A stretch of 64,000 bases of DNA from Hymenopus coronatus (GCA_030762935.1 CM060881.1:101942501-102006500), one strand, 5' to 3'. Shown: positions 11,484 through 22,774, counted from the first letter of the stretch. Notes: generated by a model from the sequence alone, not told the origin. Program-made: numbers and translations.

Positions 11484-11678
11484 TCAGCTGTATCTTCTGT
11501 CATTTTTGAGGGCTATAGAACGAGATGACATAGCGTTAAGCAGGTGGGATTTGCTTTGTCTGAAGATTTTCTCTAACTTTTGATGGTTGACATCACCTCT
11601 TCTGGCAAGCAGGCGTCCGGATATCACTTCTGCAATCGTTGCTGGACTCCGCATTTGCTTAGCATCGCCACTTTCCTT
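11484..11678 (-). CDS. Candidate terminal exon, function unknown
   Basis: The minus strand carries a stop-free stretch of about 64 codons ending at a TGA (11486-11484). It reads, in pieces, KQMRSPATIAEVISGRLL, ARRGDVNHQKLEKIF, RQSKSHLLNAMSSRSIAL and KNDRRYS. The composition is that of a soluble protein, with few of the Lys/Asn/Ile/Phe runs that chance frames give here. The 5' side is bordered by a pyrimidine-rich tract ending in AAG (a weak splice acceptor). A CAG|GTATTA donor-like site follows about 105 bases further upstream near 11786, but the joined frame meets a stop eleven codons into the upstream segment. I do not recognise the product. It could be a host exon or part of a transposase. 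Confidence 0.3.
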   Translation of the reverse strand, partial: KESGDAKQMRSPATIAEVISGRLLARRGDVNHQKLEKIFRQSKSHLLNAMSSRSIALKNDRRYS

Positions 11679-11786
11679 AAAAAAAAAAGCTAAAATTATT
11701 CTATTATATATAAATATATATTTATAAAATCATTTATATACAATAATCAAAAAACTCTAAATTATTATATAAATATATAATACCTG

Positions 11787-12159
11787 GACATAGTTGCCCT
11801 GTTCCTTCCTCTATTTCGTTCCTCCTTTCCGAATGTGGTTTTATGGGGACAATGAGACAAAGCCACCCGCGATTACTCTTGCGTTTGGGAGCTATCCTGT
11901 GCACCTTTATTGTTTACTTCATAAAAAAAGCTTTAAACGGGGCTGAAACATTTAAGATATTATTGCACGCAATACAAATGTTTCATCTTTAGAGCATTTG
12001 TATTGAATTAGTACTTCACTGGAATTTGAACATGAAGACTCTTCTTTACCAGCAATAACAGAGTAAAACATAAAAATTTGGAATATGCTTCAGAATCGGC
12101 TGGCTTTTCTTATCATTCACAGTATAAGCGTGTACTTAAATTTAAGAGATTCACTAAAA
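11787..12159. other. Unassigned DNA upstream of the exon candidate
   Basis: A GC-richer patch at 11780-11945 is followed by AT-rich DNA. If 11484-11678 is an exon, an upstream exon on the minus strand could lie here, ending in the donor-like CAG|GTATTA near 11786. Confidence 0.25.
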
Positions 12160-12740
12160 AAATGTTGCGTGCCATTCTCTATCCGTTCTGAAAGCAAGCT
12201 ATTGTTATAAAATCTTATTTTTTCGTCAATATCATTCTTAACGAGGTAGGCAGTAACAAAACTTTGTTGTTATTTTTACTTCTTTATAACTAAAAGAGAA
12301 ATATAAAAATACAAGAAATAAGGGAATCGCTAAAGGAGTAGTTTAGACCTTTTAAAAGGTAGCTGCTATTCGGTTCTCTTACCATGGCCAGGAATAAAAC
12401 ATAAAAAACAGAAGTAACAAGTCCCCTTCTCAGAAAAGTTTAAGTATTTGAAAATTGAAACCAATAACAGAAAGTGGTTAGCTCCACTAGAAGGAAAGAA
12501 AACATGTATAGGTCTTAAATTGTATGCTTTAACAAGTTATCAAGTTTTATAAATTTTTGTCTACCTCTTGCGAATTACCGTTCATGGAAAATTATACAGA
12601 ATGAAGACTTCCCTAGAAATTCTATACTTAAATATCCATAGTACATATTCGGTGTTTAAATACAAATCGTTAGAAGATTTTTTATAGAAAATCAAACATT
12701 TCGAAAATACTACCATGTAAAGAGCAGTAATTGTTGTTAA
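12160..12740 (+). mobile_element. TH element, hairpin end missing
   Basis: Body blocks run in plus orientation from about 12160 to 'ccatgtaaagagcagtaat' near 12730 and then stop. The rest of the element, including the CA tract and terminal hairpin, is absent. It abuts the minus copy that follows, making a head-to-head pair. Confidence 0.65.
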
Positions 12741-12754
12741 TATAACATTTATTT

Positions 12755-13345
12755 TTAGAGAAGGTATGAAATCCCCCTCAAATATTCGATACTGAGATCT
12801 CACATATTAATAAACGTCCTTTAAATACCAAACTTGTATTTAGGTTCTAGCTTCCAATGAAGAGATTTTCAGAAGAATCTTTCACCCCCAAAACTGTTTT
12901 TATGGTGGACTTTAATTTTCGATTTCCCGAAAAAAATGGCTCTAACGATTCTTTTAAAACACTGCATATTAAATATATTAGCACTACATATAACATGAAT
13001 ATCTTGAATTGTCATGGAATAGCCTCTGAAATCCTCTTCTTTCTTGATGACATTTGCGCAAATGGTAAACCATAATAGATAGTCAGAAAATTTATATCTC
13101 TTTAAAGCACATCAGTTACGACAATTAATTATGAAGTTAACCATCTCCGAGATATTATTTGTTTGGTTCAAGTTACCCATTACTTATAATAGTCTCAAAT
13201 GAAAATCCTCATTAATTCTTTGTTTCTTATTTTATTCGCCCTGGATATATAAAGGGGACGGAATTACAAAACCATCACATAGTAACCAATTCTTAGAATG
13301 TTGACTTTGTTTTAGTCTAGTGTATGGCCTTATTTCGTTTATACT
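12755..13345 (-). mobile_element. TH element, internally deleted, head-to-head with the preceding copy
   Basis: It begins with 'agagaaggtat...attcgatactgagat', part of the hairpin-side end. It jumps to 'aaataccaaacttg', having lost the microsatellite, then carries the body in minus orientation to 'cacatagtaacc' and beyond. Confidence 0.65.
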
Positions 13346-13726
13346 ATATCCATTAAAACCATTTATTCCAATGTTAATCTCAATTACATGAAGTAAATAT
13401 CAGAATATTTTGTGAAGGTAATGTATGCAACACATCTGATTTTTACACTGCGTCATTTATATAAATCTCTTAAACTTCTCCCACTAGGTGACTTTAAGGT
13501 GAAGACATTATGGTATTTGTAGCAGGAATTTTGATTTAAAATTATATACAGCTTTGCTATGGAAAACTCTTCCTTTCGCTCTCATATCATAATTCTAAGA
13601 TATAAAGTCATTATAATAATAATAATAAAAAAAAAAACGTTCCATTCTAATCAGGATGTGCTACTAGTTTTTTGAAAGTTGTTTTAAAATACAAAAGATG
13701 TAGCATTTGTTATTTCAAAGCAATAT

Positions 13727-13760
13727 ATGCCTTACAATATATATTTGTATTGTAAGGCAT
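13727..13760. repeat. Short inverted repeat
   Basis: The 13-base arms ATGCCTTACAATA and TATTGTAAGGCAT are exact reverse complements around an 8-base AT loop. Confidence 0.85.
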
Positions 13761-13991
13761 TATACCCTCAAAATTTACTCGTATTAAAAATAAATAAAAT
13801 AAAATTATATATTCCTTTCTTTTTTATTAAATAGAAAACGAATATATAGTGAGAACAATGCTAAATATAGTCCATAATAAAGCCTCATAAGAAAGCAAAA
13901 CTGTTCGTTTCCAATTTAAGGTGTTTGTTCTGAGGATTTGAAATCAGTTACGATCCGTTTTTGGTATAAAGACACTATATATTAAACTTGG

Positions 13992-14262
13992 ATAGAAAGA
14001 GGAACTGATATCATTTAGATCATTGTGTAATAGAAGAAATTAAGGAGGATTTTCAAATTGAGAAATTAAGCTCTGTCTAATGAAGCATTGAAGTATTCGA
14101 ATTTTATTATACAAAAAAATAAACGATGAACTATAAAAATTTTGAGGAAAGTCGAGGATATAGACTTGCTTCATTAGACAGAGCTTAATTTCTCAATTTG
14201 AAAATCCTCCTTAATTTCTTCAATTACACAATGATCTAAATGATATCAGTCCCTCTTTCTAT
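13992..14262. repeat. Long hairpin: 96-bp inverted repeat, about 98% identical
   Basis: The left arm 13992-14087 (from ATAGAAAGAGG to AATGAAGCA) is repeated inverted at 14167-14262. I count two mismatches in 96 positions and no indel, with a 79-base loop. The near identity in a region where everything else is decayed means the palindrome is young or kept uniform by gene conversion. No coding, terminal direct duplication or match to the TH family was seen. A transcript would fold into a long double-stranded stem. Confidence 0.95.
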
Positions 14263-15782
14263 ATTTCTATATATATACATATACATTGTTTAGAGCCAAA
14301 AAGTGACTTTCGAGGTTTGATAAAAAATAAATAGATAATGGTTGGTACCATAAATATTTTAATATAAAATACAGAAAAAAAGAAAAAGATTACAGAGTGG
14401 TGAAGTATAAACACAGAGGAGAATAAGGATGTACCATGAAAAGAGGCGCATAATAATGGAATAATGAAAGGAAAGCGTAAAAAACCAATATGCAGAAATA
14501 AGCTGTCAATTACATTTACACACTCAACAGCGGATTGGACAGCCTTGAAGAAATTGAGACCGAATATGGCACATAGAAGAAATAAACAATCAATTATGCT
14601 TAATTAAACCAATACTGCAAGGAGTTGCTAAATTAACACTCGCCGGAATGTTTTGGTGATAGCGTGTTCCTTCAGGAGGATCTAGTTTGGGAAATATCTA
14701 AATGTGAATAGGAATCAATTCATGGGAAAGTCAGAAGCTGATATTGTTAACTTAGAATAATTGAAGATTGAGTATGAAAGATGGTAATTTCTCTCGAATA
14801 ATTAAACAAAAGTGCTCTAGCTGGAGAAAGAATACAACCAGAAATAAAGCATATTTTGGTAATCACAAATTTTGTTTTAATGTTTGCCAACAAATCCATT
14901 ATTAAAATATTTATTTGTGCGATAAGCATCAATTAGGTAGACAACTCAGTTTAACCATGAAAGCGCAAATGCAATGGCCAATATTAGGTAATTTCAACCA
15001 ATCGCAGTCATCTGACTGAAGCGATATTGTCGAAACATCTTATCGCAATTGATGTTCATTTCTTTGAAATCTTGTCGCACCTGACGTTCGTTTGTTTAAT
15101 CTCCTCTCTTTGTTATTAGTAATAAGGAGACAATCCAGTTAGCCAACCTTCATTTTTAATAACTGTCAGTTCTACAATTATACTTTCAACTAATTCAGTT
15201 ACAGTGTGTATTTTAAGTTTTATCCAGTTCATAATGTATTTACTTCAAAAAAGGAGTGAAAATAATAATTAGGATTTGTATTTCTTATGTATGAGAAGAG
15301 TGCAACTCAAATAAAATAACGCTTTTTTAAATTTCATGGATTGGTTATTAAAAACTGAAAGAAAATAATTGTTACCTATTTCTATTGTTTCTGTCGATAT
15401 TCGCAGGGCACGGTCTGCCATATCATAATTCAGGAGGCAGTGAAGAAAGAAAGAAAAAAATCGGTAAACAAACATGTTTGAAACGTTATTTACTATCTGA
15501 GTCTAATGTAAGTATTATAATCATAACCTGATAAGATCTCTCTTCCTATATATTATAAGTTATTAATATCTAACTCGTGTTTTCATCTTTTAGAACAACT
15601 CACTCACGTCGCTTCGCTCCGTTGTGAATTATCGACTAGCTGAAAACACTCGTGGTATTGGTTATGACAACACGCGGAGTGGATTTATTGCAGTAACTCT
15701 GCAATGACAATGTTCATATTCAGACAGCCACCGGAGAAATGCCGATTAAAAATCACAAATAGTAGGGATTATCACGGTTATC
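14263..15782. other. Unassigned AT-rich DNA
   Basis: No supported gene. The CpG-containing patch at 15600-15680 does not resolve into a known element. Confidence 0.45.
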
Positions 15783-15860
15783 TTTCTAGCTCTCTCAAAG
15801 GCATATGGCACAATACCAAAAGTCTTACTCTGGAAAGCTCTTAAAGAAATTGTGACATTT
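15783..15860 (+). pseudogene. Reverse transcriptase fragment (motif 2 region), LINE relic
   Basis: The frame reads FLALSKAYGTIPKVLLWKAL then KEIV. This matches the RT block F.D..KAYD.IPR..LW.AL..I of non-LTR retrotransposons, with the catalytic-site Asp of 'KAYD' changed to Gly. It lies about 1.4 kb upstream of another RT fragment on the same strand (17225), with a SINE between. The two may be halves of one element split by later insertions. Confidence 0.6.
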
Positions 15861-16544
15861 ATCCTTCGGCTTTGTATTTTCTGATTTTTGTGTATCGTCT
15901 TTAATGTTGAAAATTAATGATTAATTATTGTTTCATTTGTCTCCGGCTTTGTTTTAGGTGGAGCACGTATCTAAGCAGGACGTGACCCAGAAAGAATATG
16001 TGTAGAAAAAACAAATGAGTTTGAGAGTAGAATTTTATTTAATAATTGTAAGGAAACTGTAACACCAATTAGACAGGTGGATACTCTGAAAGGCCTAGCT
16101 GAATCTGCATTGCAACACGATTTCACCTCATACTGTATGGTTGCTTAAAACTTTACTAAGTTAAGCGTGTCATATTTTAGTACACTTTACGATGCCATCT
16201 CCGGTAGATTTACCATAAGAAATGGGGGCCTGTATCTGTCGAACTTGGAATATATACGTTTCTGCCTAAGCATCAAATGTAACTAAGGATTGACTTTCCT
16301 TAAGTGTGGTTGGTAGCGTCCTATCTCTATAGGCAATCACTATGCTTTAGCATTCACTTTAGGTGTTTAACCCCGCATTAACTTAACTTTCTAATTTCTT
16401 TTAGTTCAAGATGTACTCCTTAGTGTCATCCACAAACCTATGAGTTTGAAAGAACTTGCAACAATTTCTGTCTACCCTTTTTTCTAGCCTCTTACAAATA
16501 ATATTTCCACTAACGTTACTTTAAAATGTAACGTAACTCCACGG
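15861..16544. other. Unassigned DNA between RT fragments
   Basis: No family recognised. If the two RT fragments belong to one element, this is inserted or decayed material. Confidence 0.4.
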
Positions 16545-16862
16545 CACGACAGTCCATAAGGGACCATGGGCTACCACCAAATAGCTGCATCCGCCATCTC
16601 GGCCCGAAGGCGTCATGAATGGGGTGCAGTGCCATCAGCGCCTCGAGTCCCTCCCGGTCGGTTGATGCGGTCTTCTCGATCTGGAGCCGCTACTCCTCAA
16701 TCAGGTAACTCCTCAATTGGCCCCACAGGGACCTCACGAGGCTGAGTGCACCCTGACTACGCCTTCTAGCGGGGTAAATTTCCCCACACTGGTACCAGGA
16801 ATCGAACCCAGGCCTCCCGCTTGGCAAACAGCTGCGCTATCATCGCACTAAGGAGACGATCA
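16545..16862 (-). mobile_element. tRNA-derived SINE
   Basis: On the minus strand the head reads '...gatagcgcagctgtttgcc...gggaggcctgggttcgattcc'. It has a degenerate A box and a clean RNA polymerase III B box GGTTCGATTCC near 16805-16820. The body of about 250 bp is markedly GC-rich against its surroundings and ends near 16545. No clear target duplication was found by eye. The family is not one of the other SINEs in the window. Confidence 0.7.
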
Positions 16863-17224
16863 CTTTAAAATGTACAACTGATAAATTTGTAACATGTTAA
16901 AGCTTTGATTTTCAGTTACATACATTCTCTATTTAGGATTACTTTTTATTTAACTGTTTATTATATTTGGGTAATTAATGGTTAGAATCACAATACGGGC
17001 TTAAAATGAACACCAGTGATAAATTAATGCTATGAGGTAATTATATTAAGAGAACTAATGACAAACTGCGAAAGGTGACTTTTAGAGTAATTGTATACAT
17101 CCAAGAATTTACAAGGATTTTGCGTATTAAAATGCCGTTCAAATTATGGATTGTTAACTGCACATAGAATTGGTAAACACATTTTATATGTATGTGATTT
17201 GAAATAAAACAAACGTATGATTTA
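16863..17224. other. Unassigned AT-rich DNA
   Basis: Nothing supported. Confidence 0.5.
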
Positions 17225-17525
17225 AATCATTTACTATTCGCAGACGATCAGGTGGTTCTAGTTTGCTTAGAATTTTAAATGATATATCTATGATGAAAAG
17301 TAAAGGTACAGTGCAAACAATGGGAATTGCAGATCAATTTTAATAAACTGAATATATTTTTCATCGGAAATTACAGAAAGGCTTCAAAGATAATACACAA
17401 AGCTGAATATTGTATATATTTAGGTCTATTTTAAGTAACCTTAGGAATTAAACTGCAGAAATTGAAAGAAAAATTTTATTAGTAACATATCATAGGTATT
17501 CTAAATTCAATGCCCTGCACTCTCT
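17225..17525 (+). pseudogene. Reverse transcriptase fragment with FADD motif, LINE relic
   Basis: The first frame reads NHLLFADDQVVL, the catalytic [FY]xDD box of non-LTR reverse transcriptases. After a shift CKQWELQINFNKLNIFFIG appears, then YCIYLG, and finally IGILNSM. These are the successive post-catalytic motifs of the insect endonuclease-RT group. Frameshifts and stops separate them. Confidence 0.75.
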
Positions 17526-17893
17526 AATTTAGCATTTTCCAGAGTAGCTCACATTTACCGAGACGTAAATTATGTTTGGCTTCTGCGTAGCCTCCAAGCA
17601 AAAGTGCCTCAATGTTTTTTGTTTGCATTTATTTACATATTGGACGAGGAATATATTATGGTTCATATAAGTTTTACTATAGAAAAATATTTCATAGAAC
17701 CAAAAATTAATATTACAGACATTGTAAAATAATTTTATTACATTGATGCGAAACATAGATAGTCGGAAGAAAACATGCCAACAAAAAATTAGAGAAAAAA
17801 TGGAACTTTTGAAGTAACCAACAAGAATTTCAAAAGCATAATAAGTTCAATAAGAAAAATTATACAGGTCGAAAGGAACACATTGGAGTAAAA
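17526..17893. other. Unassigned AT-rich DNA
   Basis: Nothing supported. Confidence 0.5.
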
Positions 17894-18525
17894 TCTGATT
17901 TGTTATGTACACATGCTTTTCTCTACAACTCTGTAACAAATTATTGCTGTAAAGTTTATTTTTCTATCGTAGACCATTATAATCGAGATAAATATTAGCA
18001 GTAATGATCTCATTACTTCCTTGTAAGTAAAAGGGAAATAGGGAATACACTAGGTTAAAGCGTTAGTTCAATATTTTAAACGCTGGTTGCTGTGGGATCT
18101 TTGTATCACCGGTAAACTTTTCGAATGAGTATTTTCAGTATTTTAAAACAAACGAATAACAAAGAACATTTCGGAAGCAATCATTTCCATGAAAAAGTAT
18201 ACATGACATAAATTGTGCAGAAATTTTTTTTCTATCTGTTATGATTTACTAGTTATACAACATTCAGCAAGTGTCTTCCAGAATTACGAGTCCTCAGAGG
18301 CTGAAAATTCAAAAAATATATTTTTTTCTCTGTGTAACTATCTTTAATATACAGTACTTTTAATCAAAATCGTTTCAGCTATTTTTAACAAAATAAAAAT
18401 TTTCAATTTTTTTCCACGTAAACGATAGTTTGGGTTGGGCGGATTTTCCTCAAAATCTTCGACTGGCATCCTGGAAGATACTTAAGTTAAATACCAAGAT
18501 TGGTATGGTACCAACTTCGTTTTTA
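17894..18525 (+). mobile_element. TH element, truncated before the CA tract
   Basis: The 5' end TCTGATTTGTT is present at 17894 and the body is complete to 'ttggtatggtaccaacttcgtttt'. The CA tract and hairpin are missing, and a minus-strand TH copy starts at once. Confidence 0.8.
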
Positions 18526-18930
18526 ATTCCACCCAAAATTAGATCCTTAGATATCACCGAAAATTTATGTTTTGAACTCTAGGAACACCGTAAATCCATT
18601 AAATACCAAACTTGATGTTTAAGTTTAAAAATCTCTTTATCCCAAACTATACTTTATATGGGAAAAATTGAAATTTTGATTTCTATTAATATATTTAGTT
18701 GATAAATAAAATGTGTAACTTGATGTGTAATTAGTAATATCTTGGGAATAGCCGCTGAAATCCTCTGGATGACTTTTGCATAGCTAGTAAATCGTAAGCG
18801 GAAGACGAAACTTAGTTAATGCAGATGTAGATCTCGTCAACATACTCAATTTATGTATAATACATTTTGTTTCCGAGATATTCCTTATTAGTTTCAATTT
18901 TAAAATGCTTATACATTTATCAATCAGAAA
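18526..18930 (-). mobile_element. TH element, truncated, head-to-head with the preceding copy
   Basis: It opens at 'attccacccaaaattagat', the sequence just inside the hairpin. The hairpin and CA tract are lost. It continues through the body to 'gagatattccttattagtttcaattttaaaa', where it ends short of the TCTGATG terminus. Confidence 0.75.
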
Positions 18931-19247
18931 GTTTCTCCTGCTTTTCTTTTGCTTCACTCATGATCATGAAAAGAGAACTAAAATTCAATGTGAATGGTAT
19001 AGTGACAACTTCTAAAAGGTTTGACTCTTGATTTATTTTGGTGTATTTTCTTATCTATCCTGTATTTATAATGAACTAAATAACTCTATTTATGCTATAA
19101 TGCATACACAATTAGAAATGCATTCTAATATCACTTCAGAAACATAAGACCTTAAAAATACAATATTAGTTCCGAAAGAAGAGAGAAAAAATGCTTAATT
19201 GATTTACAGTCAGTCTCCTTAACGATTAACATGAAATAGAAAAAAAT
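18931..19247. other. Unassigned AT-rich DNA
   Basis: Nothing supported. Confidence 0.5.
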
Positions 19248-20097
19248 AAAATGTGTTACGCTCACATGACTTTCTCTAGCTGCTTTGGGTACAAATTCAT
19301 TACAAAAGATTGTTCTTGTTTCTATACCATGTTAATCCAGGAAAACATCAGCAGAATGTTCTTATTACTTAGTTTCTTGTAACTAAAGGATTGCGCTATG
19401 CTAAAGTGATAGTCAAATGTTTTCAAAGCTGTCGTTATGCGATTGTCATTGCAAATAACTTCTTTGCTTGGCCAGGAGAAGGAAAAAAAAAACAAAAACA
19501 AAAACAAAAAAACAGACACTTCCTATCTGAGAAAGGTATAAGAACTTTACAATTGAAACCAATAATAAGGAATATCTCGGAAGCGGTTACCTTCACAACT
19601 AAAAGGTAAAGGACATAAATTGTGTTTTGACGAAATCTACATTTTTGCTTTTGGCTGTGTCTTACGGTTTAGCAGTTCGGCAAAATTTATCCAGAATAAA
19701 AAGGTCTTCAAAGGCTATTCCCAGAAAATTCAAGATATACATTTTATTTGGGATGTAAATATCTTTATTACACGGGATTTTAGTATTTTTAGAAAATGAA
19801 AATATTCTAAATTTTTTCTATGTAAAGGGCAGTTTGTGGGGGTATTTTCTTGAAAATCTTTGTGTCGCATCCTTGAAAGATACCAAACCCAAATACCAAG
19901 TTTGGTATTTAAAGGTCTTTTAGATTTTGAGCTATGCTGTCCAGACACACTCACGGACCTTTTTCTAAAAATGTGCTTTTCAGACTCGGGAGAACCCAAA
20001 ACATAGATTTCCAGTGAATCTCAACATTGATTTTTTGGGTGGAATACAATACCTTCCCTATTTACTATGTACATTGCACATGCGGGCTAGAGAAGTA
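19248..20097 (+). mobile_element. TH element, full length
   Basis: Runs from the TGTGTTACGCTCACATGACTT 5' end to the terminal '...cctatttactatgtacattgcacatgcgggctagagaagta'. The stem of the hairpin is partly mismatched and the CA tract is short (cacactcac). An A-rich insert (19483-19510) lies in the body. Confidence 0.85.
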
Positions 20098-20499
20098 AAA
20101 ATATTTTGTGAATACAACACATGTGAATACAACACACCCGGTTTTTTCGTTTCATGGTGCATCAGATCATTGTTTGATAGCAGGATGGAGTACTGTGAAC
20201 AATTCCAGTTTTCAACACCAACACATATATTTTTGTCTGTGTGTGATCGATGTTCTTCATCAATGAAACGACCAAAATATTTCTAATGGTAATCTTAACT
20301 CGGTTTTGCGACATAACAGTACAGAAAGACTCGGAATAACGAGACAGAATTCTCAGTTGTATAAATTGTGTTACACATAATGCAATTTTTAAGTCTTCAG
20401 CTAAATAATACAGCTATTATAACTATCCAGTTTTTATGCTTTTTTCACCAATCTCAGATATAACACTATTTGAGTTGGTCTTTGTAATTTGAGAATGCA
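20098..20499. other. Unassigned DNA
   Basis: A 90-codon frame at 20014-20286 runs out of the preceding TH copy and shows no motif. Confidence 0.5.
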
Positions 20500-21064
20500 C
20501 AAGAAATATAGGGTCCCTGTATACAAAAAAAAATATTTGTGTGTGTGTGTGTCTGTGTCTGTCCGTGTATCAGTGTGTCCGTGTGTCTGTGAGCACAGTA
20601 ACTCAAAAACGAAAAGTCAGTAAAACACCAAACTTGGTATTTAAATTTAGTATCTTCCCGGGATGCGACACGAAGATTTTGACAAAAATCCCCCCCCCAA
20701 ACTACCCTTTACTTCGAACTATATTTTGATTTTCTCAAAAATATCTCTAATGGTTTTGATTAAAATTTCGTATATTAAAGATATTTACACGACAAATAAA
20801 ATGTGTATTTTGAATTTTCTGGGAATAGCCTCTGAAAACTACTTTATTCTGAGTGAATTTTACGGAATATTGCATAAGAGTTAAACCGTAAGAGAGAGAG
20901 AGACAAAAACTTACCACACAAAAAATGTAGAGCACATTAAAACACACAATTTATGTTGTATACATTTTTTTCATGGAGTTGATCGTTTTTGAGACCTTCC
21001 TTGTTTTTGAGACCTTCCTTGTTTTTGGTTTAAGTATAAAAACCTATAATTTTCTCATGCAGGA
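20500..21064 (-). mobile_element. TH element, hairpin end lost, cut by a SINE head
   Basis: It starts at 'ggtccctgtatac', keeps a long (GT)n tract (20540-20595) and the body, and stops at '...tttctcatgcaggac' where a tRNA-like SINE head begins. Sequence beyond the SINE cluster does not resume the element. Confidence 0.8.
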
Positions 21065-21145
21065 CATTTGAACCAAGGATCACTCGGTTTCTAGCCAGTT
21101 GCTCTAACCACTGAGCTACCATGGCAAGACGCCGGCCAATATGGA
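21065..21145 (-). mobile_element. SINE family B head (tRNA-like)
   Basis: On the minus strand: 'ccatggtagctcagtggttagagcaactggctag...ttggttcaaat'. This gives an A box (TAGCTCAGTGG) and a B box (GGTTCAAAT) with tRNA spacing. Only the head is present; it abuts the TH copy. Confidence 0.7.
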
Positions 21146-21274
21146 ATTACATTTCTTAACTGACTCGCATGTTTCCGGTAAATCACAAGGTGATCTCAAA
21201 ATGTTGTTGGTTGATCTACGCGGCTTACGACGTAAGTACTTTAAGCCCTGGGCTTCATAGTTTAGCAAACTATT

Positions 21275-21418
21275 AAGTCAATTAGTGTTAATATGTTTTC
21301 ACACAATCCGTGCGTAGGACAGGAGTTGGTTACGTGAGTCAGGCTTCAATATCATAGCCTGGATTTGAACCACGGATCTACCGGTGTCTAGCCGGTTGCA
21401 CTAACCACTGTGTGTGTA
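21275..21418 (-). mobile_element. SINE family B copy
   Basis: A tRNA-like head (minus strand '...ccggctagacaccggtagatccgtggttcaaatcc') is followed by a body containing 'cctgtcctacgcacgg'. The body matches the plus-strand copy at 55300-55445 ('cctgtcctacacacgg'). Confidence 0.75.
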
Positions 21419-21529
21419 GTTGAATGTACATTAACCTGATTGGTCATATCGGATGATGAATGAAATCGGTGAAATGTTGCTCAAATGATAATGCGATCCA
21501 TGAAGCTTAAAGTTGCTCAGCATTCGTCT

Positions 21530-21650
21530 TCTCAAGATAAGGGAAAACCCCGAAAAATCTTAACCGAGTAAACCAGCTTAAGCGAGATTCCAACTCGCAA
21601 CTTGTTGAATTTAAGGCAGACACGCTACCTCCACTTGGCATTTTTATGCT
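21530..21650 (-). mobile_element. SINE family C copy
   Basis: On the minus strand: 'gtggaggtagcgtgtctgcc...gcgagttggaatctcgctt', then a body with 'ttttcggggttttcccttatc'. The body motif GGGxxTTTCCCTTA is shared with 42002-42130. Confidence 0.6.
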
Positions 21651-22104
21651 ATCTCAAATAGTATAATATTTATATTGATTTAAAGTTTTAAGTGATTTTA
21701 GAAAGACCTTATACATTATTGTATACATATTTCTTGAATCCAATTCAATTTTAAAGTACACAGCATAATAATTAGTAACTGACCGTTTTAATCACAATAT
21801 ATGTATTATTAAACATTATAAAATGTAACTAATACAGCATTTGTCCTGTAAATTATGGTTTTATTCTTATTAATTTAAAACGTGTAATTTAATCTGTTTT
21901 TACAATGTCACAGATACATCCTGTTCTGTTTGCTACCCCCACTAATCTATTTATAAATATTCAAGTTTTAAACTGCATTTTAAAGTAGATATTTTCATTT
22001 TCGTTCTCCTAGTACGGATGTAACATACCATTTCAATAATTGTAATACTTTAAAATCATGAAAACTTATAAAATTCATGTAAATTAAACAGAAAAAATAA
22101 TATA
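21651..22104. other. Very AT-rich DNA
   Basis: No supported feature. Confidence 0.5.
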
Positions 22105-22398
22105 ATTTAAATCATTATATAAATATATATTTCCAAATAACAATAGTAAAAAATCAAATAAAGTAAAAATCAATAATTTTTCTCAAGTTCAGTTTTTTCG
22201 TTACTTTCCCATATTCAAAATGAAGCTTCTCCCAAAAATAAAGTATGACAATTCTAGTCAAAACACTTCAGAATGTGTGCAATTAAATAGTAAATTGGAA
22301 TGTTGATATTGGTCATAGTTTAGTTTAAAAAAATATGAACATAATCCTAATCTGTTTTTCTCAGCTTTTTAACTTTGAGGTACAAAGTATCTCAAAAA
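22105..22398. repeat. Direct repeat Q, left copy
   Basis: About 290 bp, matched in the same orientation at 24040-24345. Landmarks are 'ctcaagttcag', 'cgttactttc', 'catattcaaaat', 'aacataatcctaat' and 'tctcagctttttaactttga'. It ends where a TH element begins. Confidence 0.75.
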
Positions 22399-22704
22399 AT
22401 CTTATGTGTTTTCCATTCACATGAACTTCTCTACATTTCTGTAACAAACTATTGTTAATAAGCTCATTGTTCCATTTCATGCTAAAACATTAGCAGAAAA
22501 GGTTTTATCATTTAGTTCCTTTATGTAAAACAGAAATAAGGGAATATACTAGGCTACAACGCTCGTCAAGTGTTTTAAAATGTGATTGCTATGGGATTGA
22601 ATTGCGTTTCTTTGCGTGGCCAAGCCTTGACATGTTCCCGTATAAGAAACGTTTATTTTAAAACTGAAATCAATATCAAGTAATATCTCGAAAATGGCCA
22701 ACTC

Positions 22705-22706
<2 letters not shown>

Positions 22707-22728
<22 letters not shown>
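22707..22728. repeat. (CA)n microsatellite
   Basis: Eleven CA/AC units, within the outer TH copy but not at its usual CA tract position. Confidence 0.9.
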
Positions 22729-22737
<9 letters not shown>

Positions 22738-22774
22738 GACATAAATTGTGTGTTTTATCGTAATCTATATTTTT

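Noticed and set aside
11690..11790. Similarity of the AT-rich stretch to the start of repeat Q
   Set aside because: Only AT-only strings match; below what base composition explains.
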